Made by a program: the position numbers and the translations under genes
Assembly (NCBI GenBank): GCA_021810205.1
Contig: JAJZJC010000010.1
Coordinates: 1-50,737 of the forward strand
Origin: Actinomycetes bacterium
GTDB lineage: Bacteria; Actinomycetota; Acidimicrobiia; Acidimicrobiales; RAAP-2
DNA: 50,737 nucleotides
Direction of reading: 5' to 3'
Notes under the pieces: model-generated
Databases searched by the model: none
What the model was told of the DNA's origin: nothing
The model's input: only the letters and a program-made list of their open reading frames with translations
Shown here: positions 8,230 to 17,600 of the stretch, one piece after another
How positions within the stretch are numbered: position 1 is the stretch's first letter
Layout: each line of letters begins with the position of its first letter

Positions 8230-8616
8230 CTGCCGTCGACGTTGCAGCGATCCTCGGCCAAGGCGCAGCGAACGTTCGCGAAGGCCCATGACTCCGCTGC
8301 CGAGGAGTACGGTGAGGGACGCCGGGCCCACCAGACTGCGTACGGCGCGCTGAAGCACTCGTTCGAGAAGGTCGGCGACCACTGGGAGCCCAAAGGCAAC
8401 AAGGGGCCGTCCGACACCCAGTCGGCCAAGGGAGGTGCGGGCGTCAGCCGTTGGTACCGCTCGGAGGAGGGGGTCGACGCCAACGCGTCCAGGACCCATC
8501 TCTACGACGTCGCCAAGCGGCTCGACATTCCCGGTCGTTCGCAGATGAGCAAACGAGAGCTCGTGGACGCCATCAAGAAGGCCAACCGCCGGATGACCGC
8601 CAAGAAGGCGAGCTGA
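8230..8616 (+). CDS. ChaB-family protein with C-terminal Rho N/SAP-like segment, 5' end unclear
   Basis: The N-terminal 60 residues match the ChaB family (ELPSTLQRSSAKAQRTFAKA, then EEYGEGRRAHQTAYGALKHS). A linker follows, then a basic helix pair (YDVAKRLDIPGRSQMSKREL, DAIKKANRRM) like Rho N-terminal or SAP nucleic-acid-binding segments. ChaB proteins are small and have been linked to cation transport control. Homology seems to begin at the CTG at 8230, but the frame has no ATG or GTG between the stop at 8197 and the conserved region; only CTG (8230) or TTG (8242) are available. The start is either non-standard or lost with the decayed DNA upstream. Confidence 0.65.
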   Translation: MPSTLQRSSAKAQRTFAKAHDSAAEEYGEGRRAHQTAYGALKHSFEKVGDHWEPKGNKGPSDTQSAKGGAGVSRWYRSEEGVDANASRTHLYDVAKRLDIPGRSQMSKRELVDAIKKANRRMTAKKAS

Positions 8617-8623
8617 GATCGCC

Positions 8624-8939
8624 ATGGCCGATCCGATCAGCATGGCCGATCCGATCAGAGAGTCGACGCTGCACGCCCCGCGCAGCGACGCTGCGCGCTC
8701 GCCCGAGCCCTCCCGACGACGTCACCGAAGGTCCGAGGGAGCGCCAGCTGCGCGAGGAGATCCGTCGACGCGTGGCCGATGCCACGTACCCGGCGACGCG
8801 CAACTCCCTGTTGCGCCATCTCGGGCCAGACGGGCGCGGGCCGGTGCAGGCACACCTGCGCGCGCTCCCGCCGGACCTCGTCTTCTCGAACGCAGAGGAG
8901 GTGGCCTGGGCGTTCGGCGGGATCACCAGCGAAGACTGA
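8624..8939 (+). CDS. DUF2795-like small protein, probable frameshift near its 5' end
   Basis: The frame ending at 8939 encodes a DUF2795-like domain: YPATRNSLLRHLGPDGRG, then LRALPPDLVFSNAEEVAWAF. That frame has no ATG, GTG or TTG after the ChaB stop. The nearest ATGs (8624 and 8642) are in another frame that runs MADPISMADPIRESTL before losing sense. A single-base indel around 8690-8710 would join them. An 18-bp tandem duplication (ATGGCCGATCCGATCA...) lies at the start. It follows ChaB by 7 bp. Small DUF2795 proteins often occur with general-stress genes. Function is unknown. Confidence 0.45.
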
Positions 8940-8972
8940 CTGCGAGGACTGGCTGCGATGGCCCGCGGGCGC

Positions 8973-9227
8973 TCAGTGGGCCACGCGACCCCGATCGTCG
9001 GGTGGTTCGATCCAGCCCTCGTCGGACGTCGGCTCGCTTCGCTCGGCGTCGAAGCCATGGGCTTCTGGGTCCTCGGTGAGCGGCAGCCCCTGTTCGATGA
9101 CGTCGGCTTCTGGCGCCTCGAGGGGCAGGCGTCGCGCGCCCGAGGCACCTCGCACGTCGGGAGGGTCGGGATCTGGGGGCATCTCCTGCTCCAGGCGATC
9201 GGCTTCGGGCACCGGGTCTCTTGCCAT
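8973..9227 (-). CDS. Small acidic Pro/Glu-rich protein with PEADxxEQ repeats
   Basis: An 84-residue acidic protein starting MARDPVPEADRLEQEMPP. A motif repeats twice, VPEADRLEQEMP and APEADVIEQGLP, separated by about 25 residues, and the tail is acidic (DEGWIEPPDDRGRVAH). No membrane segment or cysteine. Short proteins with PEADxxEQ motifs are common in actinomycetes and have no known function. The frame stays open well upstream, but only from this ATG does the composition look protein-like. Confidence 0.55.
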   Translation of the reverse strand: MARDPVPEADRLEQEMPPDPDPPDVRGASGARRLPLEAPEADVIEQGLPLTEDPEAHGFDAERSEPTSDEGWIEPPDDRGRVAH

Positions 9228-9375
9228 GACGGCGTGGTACCCCGCGCACCAATTGCTCACCCGTCGTGTGAATTGGCGGTCTCTCGTAGCGTCTGCCCGG
9301 GCGCCGACAGCCCGGCGTATGTGAGCATCCGGGCGTGACGTGGACCGTGAACCCGGTCGTACCGAGGAGGAGCTC

Positions 9376-10455
9376 ATGACCACGATGACGGTGCGTGCTG
9401 CGCGGCTCGTCGCGCACGGCGACCCTTTGCGAGTCGAAGAGGTGCCACTCGCTGGTCGGTTGCCCGCCGAGGCGCTCCGTTCCGCAAAGGCCGCCGCTGC
9501 CACTGCACCGGAAGGCGGCACACCGGAAGGCGGCACACCGGAAGGCGGCACACCGGAAGGCGGCACACCGGAAGGCGGCACACGGGGTGACGAGGTGGTG
9601 GTCGAGATGTCGTACGCGGGGGTGAACCCGATCGACCGCTACATCGTGCTCGGGAGGGTCGCGCCGGATGCGCCGCTCCCGAGGACCGTCGGCGTCGAAG
9701 GGGTCGGCACGGTCGATGGTCGCCTCGTCGTCGTGCACGGCACCGGCGTCGCCACCAGCCGTGAGGGGCTCTGGGCGACCGCCGCGCGGGTGCCGCTCGA
9801 AGCCACGGTCGGGGTTCCCGACGGTGTCGACCCACAGAGCGCAGCCGCGGTCGGCGTGGCGGGCGCGACCGCGTGGAGGACCGTGCACGATCTCGCGCAG
9901 GTCCGTTCGGACGACCGGGTGCTCGTCATGGGTGCGAGCGGCGGCGTGGGCAGCATGATCGTGTCGCTGTTGCGTTCGAGCGGGGCGCTCGTGTGGGGTC
10001 AAACCGGCCAGGAGAGGAAGAGGGACGCGATCATGGCATCTGGTGCTGCCCGCGCGGTGGTGGTGGGCACACCGGCAGGGCTCGGCGATGCGGTGCGCGA
10101 GCTTCGCCCGACCGTGATCTTCGACCCACTCGGTGGCGGCTTCACGGGCGCGGCCGTCGACGCTCTCGAGACGAGGGGCCGCTTGGCCATCTTCGGGACG
10201 AGCGTGGACACGCACGGTTCGGTGCCATTGCAGTCGCTCTACCGTAAAGGGCTTCGGGTCCTCGGCTACGGCGCCCGTTCCGAGCCCGCCGAATCGGTCC
10301 ACCAGGCCATACGCCATGCGCTCGAGGCGGTGCGCGACGGGCAGTTGAACGTCGCGGTGGACGAGGTGATGCCGCTCGACGCGGTGAACGACGCGATGGC
10401 ACGCCTCGCGCGCCGCGACGTCGAGGGAAAGCTGCTCCTGTGCCTGTCACGCTGA
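9376..10455 (+). CDS. Zinc-independent alcohol dehydrogenase / quinone oxidoreductase-like protein
   Basis: A medium-chain dehydrogenase/reductase of 359 residues. It has a GroES-like N-terminal half (YAGVNPIDRYIVLGR) and a Rossmann half with the NADPH-binding motif VMGASGGVGSM. The structural and catalytic zinc cysteines of true alcohol dehydrogenases are absent, as in the QOR branch, so it probably reduces quinones or enones with NADPH. GAGGAGG at 9364-9370 selects the ATG at 9376. Five perfect 15-bp repeats insert (PEGGT)5 between the N-terminal beta strands and DEVVVEM, in what should be a surface loop. Confidence 0.8.
   Translation: MTTMTVRAARLVAHGDPLRVEEVPLAGRLPAEALRSAKAAAATAPEGGTPEGGTPEGGTPEGGTPEGGTRGDEVVVEMSYAGVNPIDRYIVLGRVAPDAPLPRTVGVEGVGTVDGRLVVVHGTGVATSREGLWATAARVPLEATVGVPDGVDPQSAAAVGVAGATAWRTVHDLAQVRSDDRVLVMGASGGVGSMIVSLLRSSGALVWGQTGQERKRDAIMASGAARAVVVGTPAGLGDAVRELRPTVIFDPLGGGFTGAAVDALETRGRLAIFGTSVDTHGSVPLQSLYRKGLRVLGYGARSEPAESVHQAIRHALEAVRDGQLNVAVDEVMPLDAVNDAMARLARRDVEGKLLLCLSR
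9508..9582 (+). repeat. 15-bp in-frame minisatellite, five perfect copies
   Basis: The unit CCGGAAGGCGGCACA occurs five times without a mismatch and encodes PEGGT each time. The period is a multiple of three, so copy-number change alters loop length without breaking the frame. Perfect identity between copies implies recent expansion. Confidence 0.95.
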
Positions 10456-10558
10456 CGGCTCGCGTCGCCCCTGCGCCCCAGCGTCCAACGGCTCCAGCGG
10501 GCGCGTAACGTGGCGGCCGTGGGGGAGCGCAGCCGCGGACGAGCTAGAGGAGGTCGTC

Positions 10559-12259
10559 GTGGACATCGACACCGTCATAGGGACCCCGGGCACGGCCACC
10601 CACGAGGTCACGAACCAGCCATCGCCCCTCGTCGACTACGACGTCGCCGCTGACGCCGCGCTCGTTGCCGGACTGAGGGAGTGGGGGGCGACGTGGTCGG
10701 AGCCGGAGCTCCACGCCCTGGGGCGGCTGGCAGGGTCCGCCCAGGTCGGCGAGATGGCGAGGGTGGTGAACGAGCACCCGCCGGTGCTGCGGACCCACGA
10801 CCGTTATGGCCATCGCGTCGACGAGGTCGAGTTCCACCCATACTGGCACCAGCTGATGTCGACCGCCGTGGCCTACGGCCTGCATGCCGCACCGTGGTCA
10901 GCAGCTGGCCCGGGCGTGCACACGGCGAGGGCTGCCAAATTCTTCGTCTGGGCGCAGGGGGAGACCGGTCACCTGTGCCCCATCTCCATGACCTACGCCG
11001 TTGTGCCTGCCCTGCGCCACAATGCGTCGCTCGCCGCGCGTTACGAACCACTGCTCGAGTCAGCCGTCTACGACTTCGGGCTGCGCGAGCCCGACACCAA
11101 GCAGGGACTGATCGCGGGGATGTCGATGACCGAGAAGCAGGGCGGGTCCGACGTCCGGGCGAACACCACGACTGCCCGCCAGAACCCTGACGGGACATGG
11201 TCGATCGTCGGTCACAAGTGGTTCACGTCGGCGCCGATGTCCGATGTCTTCTTGGTCCTGGCGCAGGCGCCCGGCGGCTTGTCGTGCTTCTTCGTGCCCC
11301 GAGTGCTGCCGGGTGGAGCACGCAACTCCATTCGCCTCATGCGCTTGAAGGACAAGCTCGGGAACCGCTCCAATGCCTCCGCGGAGGTCGAGTACGACGA
11401 CACCCGCGGGTGGCTGGTCGGAGAGGAAGGGCACGGCGTCCGCACGATCATGGAGATGGTGAACAACACGCGACTCGATGCCATGATCGCCAGCGCGGCG
11501 GGCATGCGTTGGGGGGCGGTGCAGGCGGTGCACCACGCCTCGCACCGCCGCGCGTTCGGCGCGCTGCTCTCCGACCAGCCGCTCATGCGCAACGTGCTCG
11601 CCGACCTCGTCGTCGAGTCGGAGGCCGCGACTCTCGTGAGCCTGCGTCTCGCTGCAGCGACCGATGGCGCGGCGAGCGGCGACGAGGCGGAGGGCGCATT
11701 CCGGCGGATGGGTCTCCCGGTCGCCAAGTACTGGCTCTGCAAGCGCGCGCCGGTCCATGCGGCCGAGGCGCTCGAGTGTCTCGGTGGCAACGGGTACGTC
11801 GAAGAGTCGCAGATGCCGCGCCTGTACCGCGAGGCGCCGGTGAACTCGATCTGGGAGGGATCGGGGAACGTGGCGGCGCTGGACGCGTTGCGAGCAATGG
11901 TGACGCGGAGCGAGTCGCTCGAAGCCTTCATCGACGAGGTCCGCCGGGGAGCAGGCGCCGATGCCCGGCTGGACCTCGCCATCGAATCGCTCGTGAAGGA
12001 GCTGGCGAGGAGCGGCGCAGACGCTGCCGCCGGCGTCGACCTCGCGTTCGGCGCCCGACGGCTCGTCGAGTCGATGGTGCTCGTCCTGCAGGGCTCCCTC
12101 CTCGTGCGGCTCGGCAATCCAGCGGTCGCCGACGCGTTCTGCGCCTCGAGGCTCGAGCGCGACTGGGGCGGCGCTTTCGGGACGCTCCGCCGAGGCGTCG
12201 ACGCGGCAGCGATCATGGGGCTGGCCCGTCCGGCGACAGTGGCGCCGAGCATCGCCTAG
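10559..12259 (+). CDS. Acyl-CoA dehydrogenase, AidB-like
   Basis: A 566-residue flavoprotein of the acyl-CoA dehydrogenase family. Recognisable pieces are the flavin-contacting GMSMTEKQGGSDVRANTT, the middle beta domain VGHKWFTSAPMSD, and the C-terminal helical signature ECLGGNGYVEESQMPRLYRE followed by NSIWEGSGNV. This last stretch is typical of AidB and related isovaleryl-CoA-dehydrogenase-like proteins. AidB is induced in alkylation stress, but many homologues act on branched or aromatic acyl-CoAs, so the substrate is open. GTG start with GAGGAGG just upstream. Confidence 0.8.
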   Translation: MDIDTVIGTPGTATHEVTNQPSPLVDYDVAADAALVAGLREWGATWSEPELHALGRLAGSAQVGEMARVVNEHPPVLRTHDRYGHRVDEVEFHPYWHQLMSTAVAYGLHAAPWSAAGPGVHTARAAKFFVWAQGETGHLCPISMTYAVVPALRHNASLAARYEPLLESAVYDFGLREPDTKQGLIAGMSMTEKQGGSDVRANTTTARQNPDGTWSIVGHKWFTSAPMSDVFLVLAQAPGGLSCFFVPRVLPGGARNSIRLMRLKDKLGNRSNASAEVEYDDTRGWLVGEEGHGVRTIMEMVNNTRLDAMIASAAGMRWGAVQAVHHASHRRAFGALLSDQPLMRNVLADLVVESEAATLVSLRLAAATDGAASGDEAEGAFRRMGLPVAKYWLCKRAPVHAAEALECLGGNGYVEESQMPRLYREAPVNSIWEGSGNVAALDALRAMVTRSESLEAFIDEVRRGAGADARLDLAIESLVKELARSGADAAAGVDLAFGARRLVESMVLVLQGSLLVRLGNPAVADAFCASRLERDWGGAFGTLRRGVDAAAIMGLARPATVAPSIA

Positions 12260-12353
12260 ATGGGGCCGAGCAGGCGGTCCCGATCCCCGATGCCGGTGAC
12301 GTGTCCTGCTCCGCGAGAAGGGGTAGGACCGAGGCAAGGAGGGTCGCCGATCG

Positions 12354-14603
12354 ATGTCGACACTGCCGCGCGTCCCTGCACGGGGGCGAGCCCGAGGAAC
12401 AGGCGGTCCCCTGCCCCCGCGCGCCGACCGCGCCGACCGCGCCGACCGACGGTCTGATCCTCCCTTGCCCACGCCCGGACCAGCGCACGCACCGGCGAAG
12501 CCCTCCCACACGCCGCGTCGGGTGGTCATCGAGGCGGTCAGGCCGCTCGTGGACGGGGGCAGGTTCCCGGCGAAGGCGACGGTCGGTGACGTCGTCGTCG
12601 TCGAGGCCGACGCGTTCTGCGACGGCCACGACCTGTTGTCGTGCGAGGTGCGCTTCCGCCACGAGCTCGGCGACGCGTGGGCGAGCGCCGAGATGGTGTC
12701 GATCGGCAACGATCGCTGGCGCGGCGGCTTCTCCGTCGACCGCCTGGGCATGTACCGCTTCACCGTGCGCGCATGGGTCGATCGGTACGCGACCTGGTTG
12801 CGCGACGTGACGGCATGGGCTGCAGCGGGCGAGGACGTCACTGTGGAGCTTCGGTCAGGCTGCGAGCTCGTCGACAGAGCCGCGGCGCGGGCGCGAGGCG
12901 CCGATCGCCGTGCGCTCTCGGCGGTGGCGGAGTGCCTCGCCCAGGCGAGGAGCCTCGACGCGCCACTCCCCCCGGACGTGGTGGCAGCCTTCGGTGTCGA
13001 GGGCGCGACGACGGACCGGGGCGCGACGACGGACCGGGACGCGACGACGGACCGGGACGCGACGACGGACCGGGGCGCGACGACGGACCGGGACGCCACG
13101 ACGGACCGGGACGCCACGGTTCGCGACATGGTGGGCGGCGCGCCCATGCGAGCCCTCATGCGCCGGTACCGTCTCGCAGCGGACCTGGCTTCCTCGGCGC
13201 AGTGCGCCGTCAGCGTCGAACCGCTACGCGCTCGCTTCTCCACCTGGTACGAGCTCTTCCCCCGCTCGGCGTCCCCTGTCGAGGGACGGGCTGGAACCCT
13301 CGCCGACGTGAGAGCACGCCTGGACTACGTTGCCCGGATCGGCGCCGACGTGCTCTACCTGCCCCCGATCCATCCGATCGGGACGACGGGACGCAAGGGC
13401 CGAGACGGCAGCATCGTCGCGTCGCCCGACGACCCCGGGAGCCCGTGGGCGATCGGGTCGGCGGCGGGTGGGCACACTGCGATCGATCCCGGCCTGGGGA
13501 CGCTCGACGACCTCGACGAGCTGGTCGCGGCCGCGGCAGCGCGTGGGATCTCGGTGGCGCTCGACCTCGCCTTCCAGTGCTCGCCCGACCACCCCTGGGT
13601 GCACGATCACCCCGAGTGGTTTCGTCACCGTCCCGACGGGTCGATCCGCTACGCACAGAACCCACCGAAGCGCTACGAAGACATCTATCCTCTCGACTTC
13701 GAGTCAGACTCGTGGTGGGAGCTGTGGCGGGCGCTCCATGACGTGGTGCGCTTCTGGATCGGCCACGGCATCCGCGTCTTCCGGGTGGACAACCCGCACA
13801 CCAAGCCCTTCTCCTTCTGGGAGTGGCTGATCGCCACCGTGAAAGAGGAGCACCCCGACACGGTCTTTCTGTCCGAGGCCTTCACGAGACCGGCGGTGAT
13901 GTACCGGCTCGCAAAGCTCGGGTTCTCCCAGTCCTACACGTACTTCGCGTGGCGCAGCAGCAAATGGGAGCTCGAGAGCTATGTGCGAGAGCTCGCCGGG
14001 ATCCGTGACTTCTTCCGACCCAATTTCTGGCCGAACACGCCCGACATCCTGACCGAGGAGCTGCAGCAGGGCGGCACGCCTGCCTTTGTCACCCGCGTGG
14101 TGCTTGCCGCGACGCTGGCGGCGAGCTATGGAATCTACGGACCCGCCTACGAGCTGCAGGAGCATGTCGCGCGCTCGGCGGGTTCCGAGGAGTACGCGGG
14201 CTCGGAGAAGTACGAGGTGCGCCACTGGGACCTGGACCGTGCCGACAGTCTTGCCGCGCTCGTGGGCCGCCTGAACGAGGTCCGTCGCCAGCACCGCGCG
14301 CTGCAGCGCGACGACACGTTACGGCTCCACGGCGTCGACAACGACCAGCTGATCGCCTATTCGAAGACGAGCGGGGACGACGCGGTCCTCGTCGTCGTGA
14401 ACCTCGACCATCGCTACCGCCAGTCGGGGTGGGTGGACCTCGGTCCGTTCGCCGGCCCGGCGGGCAAGGTGCTCGAGGTTCACGACCTCTTGACCGACGT
14501 GCGCTACCACTGGGAGGGGACGCATGCCTTCGTGCTCCTCGACCCAGCAGGGGTGCCCGCTCACGTTCTCGCCGTGGGGAGCAGCGACGGGGAGCAGGGA
14601 TGA
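12354..14603 (+). CDS. glgE: Alpha-1,4-glucan:maltose-1-phosphate maltosyltransferase
   Basis: A GH13_3 enzyme of 749 residues that extends alpha-1,4-glucan with maltose units from maltose-1-phosphate. The N-terminal beta domain (about 55-165) is followed by a helical segment and the catalytic barrel with YLPPIHPIG. The nucleophile is D479 (FRVDNPHTKPF), the acid E508 (FLSEAFTRP), and NTPDIL carries the third acid. AAGGAGGG at 12336-12343 fixes the start. Length exceeds common GlgE proteins because of a low-complexity N-terminus ((ADR)3) and a (G/D)ATTDR repeat at residues 217-258. First gene of a five-gene glucan operon. It overlaps treS by ATGA, so maltose-1-phosphate supply and use are co-expressed. 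Confidence 0.95.
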   Translation: MSTLPRVPARGRARGTGGPLPPRADRADRADRRSDPPLPTPGPAHAPAKPSHTPRRVVIEAVRPLVDGGRFPAKATVGDVVVVEADAFCDGHDLLSCEVRFRHELGDAWASAEMVSIGNDRWRGGFSVDRLGMYRFTVRAWVDRYATWLRDVTAWAAAGEDVTVELRSGCELVDRAAARARGADRRALSAVAECLAQARSLDAPLPPDVVAAFGVEGATTDRGATTDRDATTDRDATTDRGATTDRDATTDRDATVRDMVGGAPMRALMRRYRLAADLASSAQCAVSVEPLRARFSTWYELFPRSASPVEGRAGTLADVRARLDYVARIGADVLYLPPIHPIGTTGRKGRDGSIVASPDDPGSPWAIGSAAGGHTAIDPGLGTLDDLDELVAAAAARGISVALDLAFQCSPDHPWVHDHPEWFRHRPDGSIRYAQNPPKRYEDIYPLDFESDSWWELWRALHDVVRFWIGHGIRVFRVDNPHTKPFSFWEWLIATVKEEHPDTVFLSEAFTRPAVMYRLAKLGFSQSYTYFAWRSSKWELESYVRELAGIRDFFRPNFWPNTPDILTEELQQGGTPAFVTRVVLAATLAASYGIYGPAYELQEHVARSAGSEEYAGSEKYEVRHWDLDRADSLAALVGRLNEVRRQHRALQRDDTLRLHGVDNDQLIAYSKTSGDDAVLVVVNLDHRYRQSGWVDLGPFAGPAGKVLEVHDLLTDVRYHWEGTHAFVLLDPAGVPAHVLAVGSSDGEQG
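12421..12447 (+). repeat. 9-bp in-frame tandem repeat in the glgE 5' end
   Basis: Three perfect copies of GCGCCGACC encode ADR-type repeats in the disordered N-terminus of GlgE. It lies upstream of the conserved domain, so it need not affect catalysis. Confidence 0.85.
13002..13127 (+). repeat. 18-bp in-frame minisatellite in glgE, six copies plus a degenerate one
   Basis: Units of 18 bp encode GATTDR or DATTDR (order G,G,D,D,G,D), followed by a diverged copy DATVRD. Copies differ only at the first codon (GGC/GAC) and a silent GCG/GCC. It sits between the N-terminal helical region and the conserved MRRYRLAADL segment. Confidence 0.95.
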
Positions 14604-17600
14604 CGGTCGCCGAAGAGCGCTCGATGCAAATGGCGCGCAGCGTGCCCGTGGGCGAGCCGCTGCACTGGTACCAGGACGCGGTGATCTACGAACTGCACGT
14701 CCGCGCATTCCACGACAGTGACGGCGACGGGGTGGGCGACTTTCGCGGCCTCGTCCAGAAGCTGGACTACCTCCAGGAGCTCGGTGTCACCGCGCTCTGG
14801 CTGCTGCCCTTCTATCCGTCGCCACTGCGGGACGACGGCTACGACATCGCCGACTATCGAGACGTCCACCCGTCGTACGGGTCGCTGCGTGACTTCCGGA
14901 CGTTCCTGCGAGAGGCTCACCGCCGCGGTCTGAGGGTCATCACGGAGCTGGTGCTCGCGCACACGTCCGACACTCACCCATGGTTCCAACGCGCGCGGCG
15001 GGCGCGGCCGGGTACCACCTACCGCGACTTCTACGTGTGGAGCGACACCCCGGACAAGTTCAAAGAGGCGCGCATCATCTTCTCGGACTTCGAGAGCTCG
15101 AACTGGGCCTTCGACCCGGTCGCGGGCGCGTACTTCTGGCACCGGTTCTACTCGCACCAGCCGAGCTTGAACTACGACAACCCGGCGGTTCGTCAGGCCA
15201 TGTTCGACATCGTCGACTACTGGTTCGCCATGGGCGTGGATGGCCTGCGTCTGGATGCGGTGCCCTACCTGTACGCGCGCGAGGGCACGTCGTGCGAGAA
15301 CCTGCCGGAGACGATGGACTACCTGCGTTCGCTCAGAGCGCACATCGACCGGCGGTTCTCGGACCGGATGCTGCTCGCAGAGGCGAACCAGTGGCCCGAG
15401 GACGCCGTGGCCTACATGGGCGACGGCGACGTGTGCCACATGGCGTTCCACTTCCCGCTCATGCCGCGCATGTTCATGGCGGCGCGCCAAGAGGACAGGT
15501 TCCCCATCGTCGACATCCTCGCCGAGACGCCGCCCGCACCGGCGGACTGCCAATGGGCCCTGTTCTTGCGGAACCACGACGAGCTCACGTTGGAGATGGT
15601 CACCGACGAGGAGCGTGACTACATGTACCGCTCGTTCGCACAGGACCCGCGGGCCCGGGTGAACGTCGGCATCCGCCGGCGTCTCGCGCCGCTGCTCGGC
15701 AACGACCGGGCGTTGATCGAGATGATGAACGGACTGCTCTTCTCGCTCCCGGGCACTCCGATCGTCTACTACGGCGACGAGATCGGGATGGGCGACAACA
15801 TCTATCTCGGCGACCGTGACGCCGTACGGACGCCGATGCAGTGGAGCGCCGACCGGAACGCGGGCTTCTCCAGGGCAAACCCGCAGCAGCTCTACCTACC
15901 GATCGTGATCGACCCGCTCTACCACGCCGCGGCGGTGAACGTGGAGGCCGCCGAGGCGAACCCGAACTCGCTGCTTTGGTGGATGCGCCGCATGATCCAC
16001 CTCCGCCAGCGTTACAAGGCGTTCAGCCGCGGCACGCTCGAGCACCTCCGTCCCGACAACCGCAAGGTGCTCGCCTTCATCCGCCGCTACGAAGATGAGC
16101 TCTTGCTGGTCGTGGTGAACCTTTCGCGCTTCGTCCAGTGTGCGGAGCTCGACCTGTCCAAGCTGTCCGGTGCGGTGCCCGTCGAGCTGTTCGGCAACAC
16201 GCGGTTCCCCACGGTCGGCGAGCTGCCGTACTTCCTGACGCTCGGTCCGCACGGCTTCTACTGGTTCTCCCTCGAGCTGCATCCCGAATCGCGCCGCACG
16301 CCCGAGGCGCGGATCCGGGTCCGCCGGCGTTGGGAGGAAGTGTTCGCCGACCCGAGACGCCTGGAGGCGGTGCTTGCGTCGTTCCTGGCCGAACGCCGGT
16401 GGTTCGTCTCCAAGACGCGTGTCATCACCGCGGTCTGCGTCGTCGACTCCGTTCCGGTCGGCGACCGCACGGGTCCCTCGGCGCACCTCGTCATCGTGCG
16501 AGTGGAATTGGACCACGGCAGCATCGAGCACTACCTCTTGCCGCTTGCCTACGCCGCCGGTGAGCGGGCACAGTCGCTCGTCCGCTGGCACCCCGAGGCT
16601 GTCGTCGCCGAGCTCCAGGTGGGCGACGAGGAAGGAGTCCTCTACGACGCCGTGCTGGAGCCCGAGACGTCACGCGCGGTGCTCGACATGATCGGTCACC
16701 GCCGGTCGATGCCCTCGCGCGACGGACGGGCATGGGGCTCGCCATCGCCCTCGTACCGCGCGCTTCGTCGCTCGGTCCCCGAGGACGTCCAGGCGACGCC
16801 GATGTCCGCCGAGCAGTCGAACAGCTCGGTCGCGTTTTCCGACAAGGTCATCATGAAGTACATCCGCCGGCTCGAGGAGGGCTCGAACCCAGGTGTCGAG
16901 CTTGCCCGGTTCCTCTCCGAACGGGCGCATTTCACGTGCTCGCCACGCTCGGGTGGCAGTCTCGAGTACCGGTCGAACCAGCGGGCGGCCAGGCCGGTCA
17001 CGCTCGTCTCGGTAGAGGAGATGGTGCCAAACGAGGCGGACGGGTGGAACTACGTGGTCGACGCGTTGGCTCGGGACATCGAAGAGGCCCTCGCCCACGG
17101 TGGGGAGCCGTTGCCCGACGTGGAGCCTCCCCAGATCGTCTCGCTCGTGAGCGACCAGACGCCCCCTGACGAGCTGTTCGCCCACGTGGAGTGGGCGGAG
17201 CTGCTCGGGCGGCGTACCGGCGAGATGCACGTCGCCCTGTCGTGCGACCACACGGACCCGGCGATGGCACCCGAGCCGATGACGCCCGTCGACCGGCTCT
17301 CTCTCTACCATGGGGCCAGGAGCCTGCTGCGACGGACCTTCCGCCAGCTGCGCGAGCTGCCCCCGACGCCGCTGCTCACCCAGGTGCTCCGGCGCGAACG
17401 GGACATCGGGGAGCGGTTGCGCTCGATGGCCACGGTGCCGGCTGGCGGCCAACGGATCCGGGTACATGGTGACTACCACCTCGGGCAGGTTCTTTGGACG
17501 GGGAAGGACATCGTGATCATCGACTTCGAAGGTGAGCCGGCGCGCTCGCTGGGCCAGCGCCGCCTCAAGCGGCCCCCGGTCATCGACATCGCGGGCATGG

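Noticed and set aside
9508-9582. Could the regular repeats be a CRISPR array?
   Set aside because: Units are contiguous 15-bp copies with no spacers, and they encode protein in frame. No cas genes are present.
11060-13243. Long minus-strand frame across the acyl-CoA dehydrogenase and glgE
   Set aside because: Arg/Ser/Ala-rich antisense composition with no recognisable domain. Both plus-strand genes are clear.
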